A stretch of DNA of 64,000 nt from the NCBI GenBank assembly GCA_014654775.1, contig JACVZW010000007.1, positions 322,580-386,579 on the forward strand. The letters run 5' to 3'. This document shows, piece after piece, positions 16,742 to 24,185 of this stretch. This stretch comes from Paracoccaceae bacterium. Its GTDB lineage: Bacteria; Pseudomonadota; Alphaproteobacteria; Rhodobacterales; Rhodobacteraceae. The notes under the pieces were generated by a model, which was not told where the DNA came from, ran no database searches, and was given only the letters and a program-made list of their open reading frames with translations. The translations under genes and the position numbers were made by a program. Position 1 is the stretch's first letter. Each line of letters opens with the position of its first letter.

Positions 16742-17214
16742 GCCCGATGCACAGAGGAAAAAGGCCAATCCTCCGGCTGCGCGACGAAGCCGTGCTTAAC
16801 CGGATCGACGTGGCAATAGTTCACATGGTTCGCAAAGTCCCGCTCATCCCTCAGATGATGCTCCCAGAACCGTCGCTGCCAGATGCCGCGCTCCTGCCGC
16901 CGGACATGGCTTTGCCGTAAAGGACCGATCGGCAGGTCCATTGAAAACCTGCTCTTGATCAACCGCCACCGCGTCCCGTAATCCCGATCTCCCGAGGGCA
17001 TCTGCCAGACGCAATGCATATGGTCGGGCAGCACGACCCAGGCCGCGATGCCGAAGGGCCGCTCCGCCTTCGTCACCGCCACTGCCTGCCGCAGCGCCGC
17101 CACCTCATGGGTCAGCAGATCGCTCCCCTCCTCGGCCAGACAGACCGTGAAGAAGATGCGCGCACCGGTCACCTTGGGGCGAAGGTAGGTCGACATGGGG
17201 CTCGGTTCTGCCAT
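16738..17214 (-). CDS. REP-associated tyrosine transposase (RAYT)
   Basis: A 158-residue Y1/HUH-family DNA-nicking enzyme of the IS200/IS605-related RAYT group. It has the HUH-type motif variant LPDHMHCVW, then WRLIKSRFS, a QRRFWEHHLRDERDF block and the YCHVDPVKHGF segment with the catalytic tyrosine region. RAYTs are single-copy housekeeping-like transposases linked to REP palindromes rather than to a mobile IS. Its last codon and stop overlap a REP unit. The start may be ATG 17214 or ATG 17196. Confidence 0.9.
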   Translation of the reverse strand: MAEPSPMSTYLRPKVTGARIFFTVCLAEEGSDLLTHEVAALRQAVAVTKAERPFGIAAWVVLPDHMHCVWQMPSGDRDYGTRWRLIKSRFSMDLPIGPLRQSHVRRQERGIWQRRFWEHHLRDERDFANHVNYCHVDPVKHGFVAQPEDWPFSSVHRA

Positions 17215-17303
17215 GCCGATCTTTCGAAACGGTTAAGGCGGGGCCGCGACCCCGCCTTCACTGAGACGATTTCATTAAGTCACCGTTCGCTGCGTGCCCA
17301 CAG

Positions 17304-17338
17304 TTTGCTGCACAAAAGGCGGCACAAAACAGGGCACA
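17304..17338 (-). repeat. TGTGCC 12-base-phased intergenic repeat, copy 2
   Basis: On the minus strand TGTGCCCTGTTT, TGTGCCGCCTTT, TGTGCAGCAAAC, then TGTGGGCACGCAGCG, which extends the match with copy 3 to beyond 17285. It lies 69 bases past the DUF2892 stop on the same strand and about 90 bases before the RAYT start. Confidence 0.85.
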
Positions 17339-17406
17339 AATGTTGCCGGGCCAATGCGTCCCAGCCAGTTTTGGTAAACCGGGTGCCGCGGTGCCGTCGT
17401 GGCGGG

Positions 17407-17607
17407 TCAGAAAGCGCAGCCCGGACGCAGGCCCATCTTCTTCATGATCGCCGCCGCCGGGCAGAAACCGGTGACCGCCGACTGGATCAGGTTCGCCCCG
17501 ATGAAGACGGTAAACCACAGAAAATAAGGCGAAACGAACTGCGTCAGCAGCACGCTGATCAACACCATCACACCGGCAAAGGCCATCACGGCACGGTCAA
17601 GGGTCAT
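17407..17607 (-). CDS. DUF2892 (YgaP-type) small inner-membrane protein
   Basis: A 66-residue protein with two hydrophobic helices (AVMAFAGVMVLISVLL and YFLWFTVFIGANLIQSAV) and the family's conserved tail FCPAAAIMKKMGLRPGC, whose two cysteines flank the end of the second helix. DUF2892 proteins are often fused to or encoded near rhodaneses and are members of BigR/SqrR-type sulfide-response regulons. A matching operator lies about 70-90 bases upstream (17679-17698). ATG 17607 was chosen from the family N-terminus MTLDRAVMAF. Confidence 0.85.
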   Translation of the reverse strand: MTLDRAVMAFAGVMVLISVLLTQFVSPYFLWFTVFIGANLIQSAVTGFCPAAAIMKKMGLRPGCAF

Positions 17608-17678
17608 CTCTGTCCACTCCATCCATTCGGCCACGGGAACGGGGCCGTCCTGCCGCGGATGTAGCCCGCTCCGGCATA

Positions 17679-17698
17679 ACATTCAATACTGTGAATGT
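17679..17698. promoter_or_regulatory. Probable SqrR/BigR-type operator (ATTC-N8-GAAT)
   Basis: ACATTCA-ATACTG-TGAATGT is a perfect 7-bp inverted repeat with a 6-base spacer and contains ATTC-N8-GAAT. This is the form described for the persulfide-sensing ArsR-family repressor SqrR in Rhodobacter. It lies directly upstream of the DUF2892 gene, a known kind of target of that regulator family. The regulator gene itself is not in the window. Confidence 0.6.
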
Positions 17699-17748
17699 AA
17701 TGATTTCCACCGATCGTCGCCGAAAGCCGAACATTAACCCCAATTTTC

Positions 17749-17777
17749 TTGATTTTCTCACCCGCCGCGCCCATATG
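17749..17777 (+). promoter_or_regulatory. Possible sigma-70 promoter of the cold shock gene
   Basis: TTGATT, 17-base spacer, CATATG, placed about 120 bases before the csp start codon. The resulting long 5' leader is usual for cold shock genes. The match is moderate and was found by eye. Confidence 0.3.
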
Positions 17778-17898
17778 TCCCCCGCGACGTTATTCTAAAT
17801 CGACTTCTGTCTCGGATCTTCCGGCCACAGCATCGACCCAGGCTGACGGGGCCAAGCCGCCGCACGGTGCGGGCGGGGACTAGACAGGAGACTTCACG

Positions 17899-18105
17899 AT
17901 GGCCAAAGGCACCGTGAAATGGTTCAATGAAACAAAGGGTTACGGCTTCATCGCGCCGGAAGGCGGGAAGAAGGACGTGTTCGTTCACATCACCGCTCTG
18001 GAACGTGCAGGCCTGCGTGGCCTGAAGGACGGCCAGGCCGTGACCTTCGACATCGAAGCAGGCCGCGACGGCCGCGAGTCGGCGACCAACCTCGCCCTCG
18101 CCTGA
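17899..18105 (+). CDS. Cold shock protein (CspA family)
   Basis: A 68-residue single OB-fold RNA/DNA chaperone. Both ribonucleoprotein motifs are present: KGYGFIAP (RNP1) and DVFVHITAL (RNP2), after the standard [10 protein letters not shown] start. GGAG lies 9 bases upstream. A hairpin with a GAAA loop follows at 18133-18152. It is a monocistronic gene with a leader of more than 100 bases; which of the several Csp paralogues it is cannot be told. Confidence 0.95.
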   Translation: MAKGTVKWFNETKGYGFIAPEGGKKDVFVHITALERAGLRGLKDGQAVTFDIEAGRDGRESATNLALA

Positions 18106-18132
18106 TCTTCGGGTCAAATCCTTAACGACGGC

Positions 18133-18152
18133 GCAGCGCCGAAAGGCGCTGC
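18133..18152 (+). terminator. Hairpin after cold shock gene
   Basis: GCAGCGCC, GAAA tetraloop, GGCGCTGC, then TCCCCCTTT. An 8-bp perfect stem 28 bases after the stop. Confidence 0.6.
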
Positions 18153-18238
18153 TCCCCCTTTCGGAACTGCCGATTGGCGACATCCGATCTGGCGCATCCG
18201 GCCTAGCCCTGTGTCCTGCCCTGCGGCACAGTGAGCCC

Positions 18239-19183
18239 ATGCAGAACCCCGATTACTCCCGCCTGATCGATGCCGCGACCTGGGATTTCATCCGCCGGTC
18301 CGAGGCCAGCTACCCCCCTGATACGGCAAGCCTTTCCATCGCCGACCAGCGCGCGATCTACGATGCGCTCTGCAGCGCCTTCCATCAGGGCTACCCCCCC
18401 GGCATCACCGCCCATGACCGCTCCTTCGGTGGCGTCCCCTGCCGTCTCTATCCCGGCAGCGGCGGCACGGTGGTCTATTTCCACGGCGGTGGCTTCGTCG
18501 TGGGCGGCCTGCACAGCCATGACGACATCTGCGCCGAGCTTTGCGCCCGCACCGGCCTCACCGTCGTCTCGGTCGATTACCGCCTCTGCCCTGAACACCC
18601 CCACCCCGCAGCCTATCTTGACGCCGTTGCCGCCACCCGCGCGATTGCCGCCGAATGCCCCGCACCGCTCCTACTGGCGGGCGACAGCGCAGGCGGCAAC
18701 CTCGCCGCCGCCGTTGCGCAAGCCATTGGCCGCAAAGGCGCTTTGGGCATTTCGGGGATGGTTCTCATCTATCCCGGACTGGGCGGGGACAAGGATGCAG
18801 GGTCCTACCTTACCCATGCCCATGCGCCGATGCTGACGCGCGACGACGTGCTGTTCTACGGCAGCATCCGCCATGGCGATTCCCCCATACCGCCCCCCGA
18901 TCCGACCTTCGCCCCCCTTTCGGATGGCGATTTCGCTGGCCTGCCGCCCACGCTCGCCATCGCGGCGGAATGTGATCCGCTCGCCGACGATGCCACAGCC
19001 TATGCCGACCGCCTGACCGCCGCAGGCACCCCCGCCCGCGCGATCACCGAACCAGGCCTCGTCCACGGCTACCTCCGAGCCCGCAGCACGGTCCCGCGCG
19101 CCGCCGCCAGTTTCGACCGGATCACCCGCACCCTCTCTGCCATGGCCAAGGGCACATGGCCCGAACCCGAGGATACCCCATGA
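18239..19183 (+). CDS. Alpha/beta hydrolase, hormone-sensitive-lipase (type IV) family
   Basis: A 314-residue cytosolic esterase. The oxyanion motif is YFHGGGFVVGG, the nucleophile elbow is GDSAGGN, the Asp lies in AAECDPLADD and the His in LVHGYLRA, giving a full catalytic triad. Its stop overlaps the ATG of the next gene (ATGA), so it is translationally coupled to a class II aldolase. The natural ester is unknown; short acyl chains are typical for the family. Confidence 0.9.
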   Translation: MQNPDYSRLIDAATWDFIRRSEASYPPDTASLSIADQRAIYDALCSAFHQGYPPGITAHDRSFGGVPCRLYPGSGGTVVYFHGGGFVVGGLHSHDDICAELCARTGLTVVSVDYRLCPEHPHPAAYLDAVAATRAIAAECPAPLLLAGDSAGGNLAAAVAQAIGRKGALGISGMVLIYPGLGGDKDAGSYLTHAHAPMLTRDDVLFYGSIRHGDSPIPPPDPTFAPLSDGDFAGLPPTLAIAAECDPLADDATAYADRLTAAGTPARAITEPGLVHGYLRARSTVPRAAASFDRITRTLSAMAKGTWPEPEDTP

Positions 19184-19929
19184 ACGCCCCCACCCCGAAC
19201 CTTACCCATTGGCATGAGCGGTGCGACATGGCCGCAGCCTTCCGCTGGACCGCGAAGCTGAACATGCACGAGGCTGTGGCGAACCACTTCTCCCTCGCTG
19301 TCAATGCGGATGGCTCGCGCTTTCTGATCAACCCGAATGGCCGCCATTTCGCCCGCATCACTGCCTCCAGTCTGATCGAGATCGATGCGAACGACCCGTC
19401 GACGATGTCCCGCCCAGACGCGCCCGATCCCACCGCGTGGGGACTGCACGGATCGATCCACCGCGCCCTGCCGCATGCCCGCTGCGTGATGCATGTCCAT
19501 TCCATCCACGCCACGGTACTTGCCAGCCTCGCCGACAGCCGCCTGCCCGCCATCGACCAGAACAGCGCCATGTTCCACGACCGGGTCGCGATCGATGATC
19601 ATTACGGCGGCATGGCCTTCGAAGAGGAAGGCGCCCGCTGCGCCGCCCTCCTGGCCAATCCCAAGACCATCGCGATGGTGATGGGAAACCACGGCGTCCT
19701 CGTCATCGGACAGACGGTGGCCGAGGCCTTCAATCGCCTCTACTACTTCGAACGCGCCGCCGAGACCTATATCCGCGCCCTGCAGACAGGCCGCCCGCTG
19801 CGCCTGCTGCCCGATGCCATCGCCGAGAAGACCGCGCAGGAATGGGAGGCCTATCCCGGCTTCGCCGAGGCACATCTGCGGGAATTGCGCGCCCTGCTGG
19901 ATGCCGAGTCGTCCGATTACGCAGGCTGA
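19180..19929 (+). CDS. Class II aldolase/adducin family protein
   Basis: A 249-residue metal-dependent aldolase-fold protein. Zinc ligands are visible as the H-x-H of MHVHSIHAT and the later His of GNHGVLVIG; the opening AAAFRWTAKLNMHEAVANHF is typical of the family. Members act on fuculose- or ribulose-phosphate, or on other hydroxy-carbonyl compounds, and several are only loosely assigned. It starts inside the stop of the upstream hydrolase. The substrate is not predictable. Confidence 0.87.
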   Translation: MNAPTPNLTHWHERCDMAAAFRWTAKLNMHEAVANHFSLAVNADGSRFLINPNGRHFARITASSLIEIDANDPSTMSRPDAPDPTAWGLHGSIHRALPHARCVMHVHSIHATVLASLADSRLPAIDQNSAMFHDRVAIDDHYGGMAFEEEGARCAALLANPKTIAMVMGNHGVLVIGQTVAEAFNRLYYFERAAETYIRALQTGRPLRLLPDAIAEKTAQEWEAYPGFAEAHLRELRALLDAESSDYAG

Positions 19930-19941
19930 TCCGCGGGCCGG

Positions 19942-20778
19942 TTAGGGCGCAAAGAACGGCTTGGCCTGCATGGTCGCGGGCACCGGAACCCCCATCCGCG
20001 TCAGGATGGACGGGGCCAGCGCCAACTGGTCAAGGATCACATCCCCGGCCGGCATCGCCGAGTCACCGAAATAGTAGAAGGCGAAATCCTGCTGCATGTC
20101 CCCGGCCCCGCCGTGATGCCCGCGTGCGTCCTGCCCGTGGTCGGCGGTCACGATCACCTCATAGCCCGCCCTGCGCCAGCGATGGATGAAGGGGGCAAGC
20201 TGTTCGTCAAGCAGATAGCAGGCATGGTCCATTTCCGAACAGTCGTGAAAGAACCGATGCCCCATGCTATCGAGAGTGCAGGAATGATAGAGCCCGTAGT
20301 CGATTCCCTTCACCTCGCAAAGCCGCGTCAGAGTGGCAAAGAGGTCGTGGTCGGACGGGGTCATCTGGTTGTCGTGGCCATAGCCCGCCATGGTGTGAAA
20401 CCGACCATGATGGATCGGCCCGGCCTCTTCGTCATATTCGATGTCGCGTACGGTATCGAAGGGTGCGCGCTGGAAGAATTCCGACCAGAAGCTGTGCGTC
20501 ACCGCACCTGTCCGGCGGCCCGCGCCGGCCAGTTCCGAAAAGACATCCGGCAAGTCCAGCTTCTTCACCGCGTAGTTGCCCCAGATGCCATGGACCTGCG
20601 GCGGCACGCCGGTATGGATGGAGGCATAGCACGAGGCCGAGGTCGAGGGCAGCACCGACCGCATCCGCCAGACACGCGCCTCGCCCGATTGCACCCAGCC
20701 TTCCAGATTGCCAAAGAGCCTACGCCAATTGCGATAAGGCACCCCGTCGATCAGGATCAGCAAAAGCTTCCGCGCCAT
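19942..20778 (-). CDS. Type I phosphodiesterase / nucleotide pyrophosphatase family
   Basis: A 278-residue member of the alkaline phosphatase superfamily (ENPP-like). Metal site one starts at LILIDGVPY; the nucleophile region is VLPSTSASCYASIHTGVPP; later ligands are in DSMGHRFFHD and VIVTADHGQDARGHHG. No signal peptide is seen, so it acts in the cytoplasm. Its ATG overlaps the TGA of the ABC ATPase gene (TGATG), so it is the last gene of the transporter operon and probably processes the imported compound, perhaps a phosphodiester or phosphonate. Confidence 0.82.
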   Translation of the reverse strand: MARKLLLILIDGVPYRNWRRLFGNLEGWVQSGEARVWRMRSVLPSTSASCYASIHTGVPPQVHGIWGNYAVKKLDLPDVFSELAGAGRRTGAVTHSFWSEFFQRAPFDTVRDIEYDEEAGPIHHGRFHTMAGYGHDNQMTPSDHDLFATLTRLCEVKGIDYGLYHSCTLDSMGHRFFHDCSEMDHACYLLDEQLAPFIHRWRRAGYEVIVTADHGQDARGHHGGAGDMQQDFAFYYFGDSAMPAGDVILDQLALAPSILTRMGVPVPATMQAKPFFAP

Positions 20779-22409
20779 CAGTTGCCTGCGCTTTCCATCC
20801 TGCGGTTGGCCAGCACCTCTTCCAACCAGCCCAGCCGCATCTCGGGCACCGAGGACAGCAGCAGGTCGGTGTAATCGTCGAAGGGCGGTGTCAGCACGTC
20901 GGTCTTCGATCCGTAGCGCACCACCTGCCCGCGATACATCACCGCGATCCGGTCCGCGATGGCCTTCACCGTGGCAAGGTCATGCGTGATGAAGAGATAG
21001 GCCACTCCTTCCTGCGCCTGCAGGTTCAGCAGCAGCTTCAGGATGCCATCCGCCACCAGCGGATCCAGTGCCGAGGTTACCTCGTCGCAGATGATCAGCT
21101 TGGGCTTGGCGGCCAGCGCGCGGGCGATGCAGACCCGCTGCTTCTGCCCGCCCGACAGTTCGGCGGGATAGCGGTCGATATAGCCTTTGCCCATCTCGAT
21201 CTGGTCGAGCAGTTCCTGAACGCGCTTTCGCTTTGTCTCGCCGGTCATGCCGAAATAGAATTCCAGCGGTCGCCCGATGATCGTTCCCACCGTCTGGCGT
21301 GGGTTCATCGCCACATCGGCCATCTGATAGATCATCTGCAATTCGCGCAGGTCATCCCGGCTGCGCGCCTTCAGATCGCGCGACAACTCGCGTCCGGCAA
21401 AGGTGATCCGCCCGGCCGAGGGCGGCAGCAGGCCGGTTATCGCCCGGGCCAGCGTGGACTTGCCCGAACCGCTCTCTCCCACCACGGCCAGCGTTTGCCC
21501 AGCGGGAAGATCAACGCTCACGTTCTTCAGCACATCAAAGGTGGTGCCGGAATAGCGCGCCGTCACATTCTGCACGGACAGGATGGGTGGCGCTTCGGCC
21601 TTCTCCTCATGGTCGATCGACCGGACAGAGACGAGCGCCCGAGTATAGTCTTCGTGCGGGTCGGTGATGATCTGCCGCACCGGGCCGTATTCCACCTTCT
21701 TCCCGTGCCGCAGGACGAGGATGTCGTCGGCCACCTGCGCCACCACCGCAAGGTCATGGGTGATATATAGCGCAGCCACACCTGTATCGTGGATGGCCTC
21801 CTTGATCGCCGCCAGAACGTCAATCTGCGTCGTCACGTCCAGCGCGGTGGTCGGTTCGTCAAAGATCACGAGGTCTGGCTTCGGGCACAGCGCCATCGCC
21901 GTCATCGCGCGCTGCAACTGGCCGCCCGACACCTGATGCGGATAGCGGGTGCCAAAGGTTTCGGGTTTGGGCAGGCCCAGCTTGCCGAACAACATCACCG
22001 CCCGCGCCTCGGCCTCGGCCCGGCCCATCACGCCATGCGAGAGAGTGGTTTCGATCACCTGCTCCATCAGCCGCTTTGCCGGGTTGAAGGCGGCGGCGGC
22101 GGACTGCGCGACATAGGTCACCTCGCGCCCGCGCAGCGCCCGCAGCCCCGCAGGCGCAAGCCCCCGGATATCACGGCCATTCAGCAGAATCTCACCGCCG
22201 GTCAGCCGCACGCCACCCCGGCCAAAGGCCATGGCCGAAAGGCCGATGGTGGATTTCCCGGCCCCTGATTCCCCGATCAGGCCCAGCACTTTGCCTTTGG
22301 CCAAACTGACGGAAACGTCATCGACCAGCACCAGATCCTTCGGCGGCTCTCCCGGTGGATAGGCGGTTGCCTCGATGCGGAGGTTTTTGATCTCCAGAAA
22401 ATCAGGCAC
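20778..22409 (-). CDS. Dipeptide/oligopeptide-type ABC transporter, fused ATP-binding protein
   Basis: A 543-residue protein with two complete ABC domains in one chain (DppD plus DppF fused, as in GsiA). The first has GESGAGKST and VSGGQLQRAMTAMAL, the second GESGSGKSTLARAITG and LSGGQKQRVCIARAL. Each ends with the oligopeptide-family tail. It powers the two permeases encoded upstream; the start overlaps the DppC-type permease stop by 8 bases. Confidence 0.93.
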   Translation of the reverse strand: MPDFLEIKNLRIEATAYPPGEPPKDLVLVDDVSVSLAKGKVLGLIGESGAGKSTIGLSAMAFGRGGVRLTGGEILLNGRDIRGLAPAGLRALRGREVTYVAQSAAAAFNPAKRLMEQVIETTLSHGVMGRAEAEARAVMLFGKLGLPKPETFGTRYPHQVSGGQLQRAMTAMALCPKPDLVIFDEPTTALDVTTQIDVLAAIKEAIHDTGVAALYITHDLAVVAQVADDILVLRHGKKVEYGPVRQIITDPHEDYTRALVSVRSIDHEEKAEAPPILSVQNVTARYSGTTFDVLKNVSVDLPAGQTLAVVGESGSGKSTLARAITGLLPPSAGRITFAGRELSRDLKARSRDDLRELQMIYQMADVAMNPRQTVGTIIGRPLEFYFGMTGETKRKRVQELLDQIEMGKGYIDRYPAELSGGQKQRVCIARALAAKPKLIICDEVTSALDPLVADGILKLLLNLQAQEGVAYLFITHDLATVKAIADRIAVMYRGQVVRYGSKTDVLTPPFDDYTDLLLSSVPEMRLGWLEEVLANRRMESAGN

Positions 22410-23217
22410 CGCGCCCCCCTTTCAGGCTCGTCGTGCGCGACAGGATCCAATCCGCCACGAGGTTGACCGAAATCGCCAAGAGCGCGATGGCCAGCGCTGG
22501 CATCAGGGCTGCAGATTTACCGTAGATCAGGCCGTCCTTGTTCTCGCGCACCATGCCACCCCAATCCGCAAGGGGCGGCTGGATACCAAGGCCAAGGAAG
22601 GACAGGGTGGAAATGAACAGCACCGCGAAGATGAAGCGCAGGCCGAATTCCGCCACCAGCGGAGACAGCGCATTGGGCAGAATCTCGCGGAAGATGATCC
22701 AGCCTTGTCCTTCGCCCCGCAGACGCGCCGCCTCGACGTAATCCATCACGGCGATGTCCATGGCCACCGCCCGTGCCAGACGAAAGACCCGCGTCGCGTC
22801 CAAGAACCCGATGACAAGGATTAGAACCGTCAGGTTCAGGGGCAGGACGGAGAGGACGACCAGCGCCACGATCAGCGAGGGTATCGCCATCATAAGGTCC
22901 ACACCGCGCGAAAGGCCCTGATCGACCCAGCCGCCCCGGACAGCCGCCAGAAAGCCAAGGAAGGACCCAAGCCCGAAAGCGATGACGGATGAGGCGAGCG
23001 CCACGAATATCGTGATCTGGCCGCCGTAGATCAGGCGGCTCAGGATATCGCGGCCGATGGTGTCGGTGCCCAGCCAATGTGCCGAGGACGGGCCTTCCCA
23101 GACTCCCCCGGAGATGGCTTCGAGCGGATAGGGCGCAAGGAGCTGAGCGAAGACGGCGCAGAAGACGAAGCAACCGGTCAGGATCAACCCGATCAGGGCG
23201 GAAAGCGGCATCTTCAT
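22402..23217 (-). CDS. ABC transporter permease, DppC type
   Basis: A 271-residue inner-membrane permease of the dipeptide/nickel class. The N-terminal helix is followed by GPSSAHWLGTDTIGRDILSR, the hallmark of DppC proteins. The EAA loop (ARLRGEGQGWIIFREILPN) contacts the ATPase. Five to six helices are visible. It overlaps the DppB-type gene by 4 bases. Confidence 0.93.
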   Translation of the reverse strand: MKMPLSALIGLILTGCFVFCAVFAQLLAPYPLEAISGGVWEGPSSAHWLGTDTIGRDILSRLIYGGQITIFVALASSVIAFGLGSFLGFLAAVRGGWVDQGLSRGVDLMMAIPSLIVALVVLSVLPLNLTVLILVIGFLDATRVFRLARAVAMDIAVMDYVEAARLRGEGQGWIIFREILPNALSPLVAEFGLRFIFAVLFISTLSFLGLGIQPPLADWGGMVRENKDGLIYGKSAALMPALAIALLAISVNLVADWILSRTTSLKGGRGA

Positions 23218-24170
23218 TTCGGGTGCCTCAGGCGCGGGTTCGCGACGATGGCGATCACGTCGGCAAGGATGTTGAGGCCGATATAGACAGCCGCGAAGAT
23301 CAACCCGACCGCCTGCACCACCGGAAGGTCACGCTTGGCCACATGGTCCACCAGATACTGGCCCAGAGCGTTATAGCTGAACACCACCTCGACCACGACG
23401 ACGCCGACGACCAGATAAGCAAGGTTCAGGACCACGACCGAAACAATGGGCGCGATGGCGTTGGGAAAGGCATGCTGCCAGATGACCCGCATCGGTGACA
23501 GGCCCTTCAACTCGGCCGTCTCGATATAGGCCGATTGCATCACGTTCAGGATGGCCGCCCGCGTCATCCGCATCATGTGCGCCAGCACGACCAGGACGAG
23601 CACGATCACCGGTAGGGCCACGGCGTTCAGCCTTTCCCAGAAGGACATGCCTGGAAAGACCATGGCGACGGGCTGGAAGATCGGAAAGACCTGCGTCAGC
23701 AGGAAGATCACGAAATAGGCCGCCACGAATTCGGGCAGCGAGATCGTCGACAGCGTCACGCCGGAAATCACCTTGTCCGGCCAGCGCCCGTTGTAGCGCG
23801 CCGCGACAAGGCCCAGAAGGATCGCCAGCGGCACCGAAATGGCAGCCGCGCAGGCGGCAAGGAACAGCGTGTTGCCAAGGCGTTGTCCGATGGCCTGACC
23901 GATATCCTGCCCGTTGGTCAGCGCCGTGCCGAAATCACCTGTCAGGATGCCGCCAAGCCAGTCGAAATATCTCTCGATCGGCGACCGGTTCAGACCCAGC
24001 GACTCGCGCAGGTTTGCCAAGGCCTCCGGCGTGGCAGACTGGCCAAGGATGGCCTGCGCCACGTCCCCAGGAAGCGCCTCGGTCCCCAGAAAGATCAGGA
24101 GCGAGACGGCCAACAAGAGAAGTAGGCCCAGCGCAATGCGCTGGACCACAAGCTTAAGTACCGGATGCAC
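23214..24170 (-). CDS. ABC transporter permease, DppB type
   Basis: A 318-residue permease, partner of the DppC-type protein. Typical DppB N-terminus (VVQRIALGLLLLLAVSLLIF, then LPGDVAQAILGQSATPEAL), with the EAA-loop AELKGLSPMRVIWQHAFPNA. Six helices. It lies 15 bases after the substrate-binding protein gene, in one operon. Confidence 0.93.
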   Translation of the reverse strand: MHPVLKLVVQRIALGLLLLLAVSLLIFLGTEALPGDVAQAILGQSATPEALANLRESLGLNRSPIERYFDWLGGILTGDFGTALTNGQDIGQAIGQRLGNTLFLAACAAAISVPLAILLGLVAARYNGRWPDKVISGVTLSTISLPEFVAAYFVIFLLTQVFPIFQPVAMVFPGMSFWERLNAVALPVIVLVLVVLAHMMRMTRAAILNVMQSAYIETAELKGLSPMRVIWQHAFPNAIAPIVSVVVLNLAYLVVGVVVVEVVFSYNALGQYLVDHVAKRDLPVVQAVGLIFAAVYIGLNILADVIAIVANPRLRHPK

Positions 24171-24185
24171 CTGTCACCGGTCCGA

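Noticed and set aside
16738-17214. IS200/IS605 insertion sequence
   Set aside because: There are no IS ends or accessory tnpB; the association with REP palindromes marks it as a RAYT.
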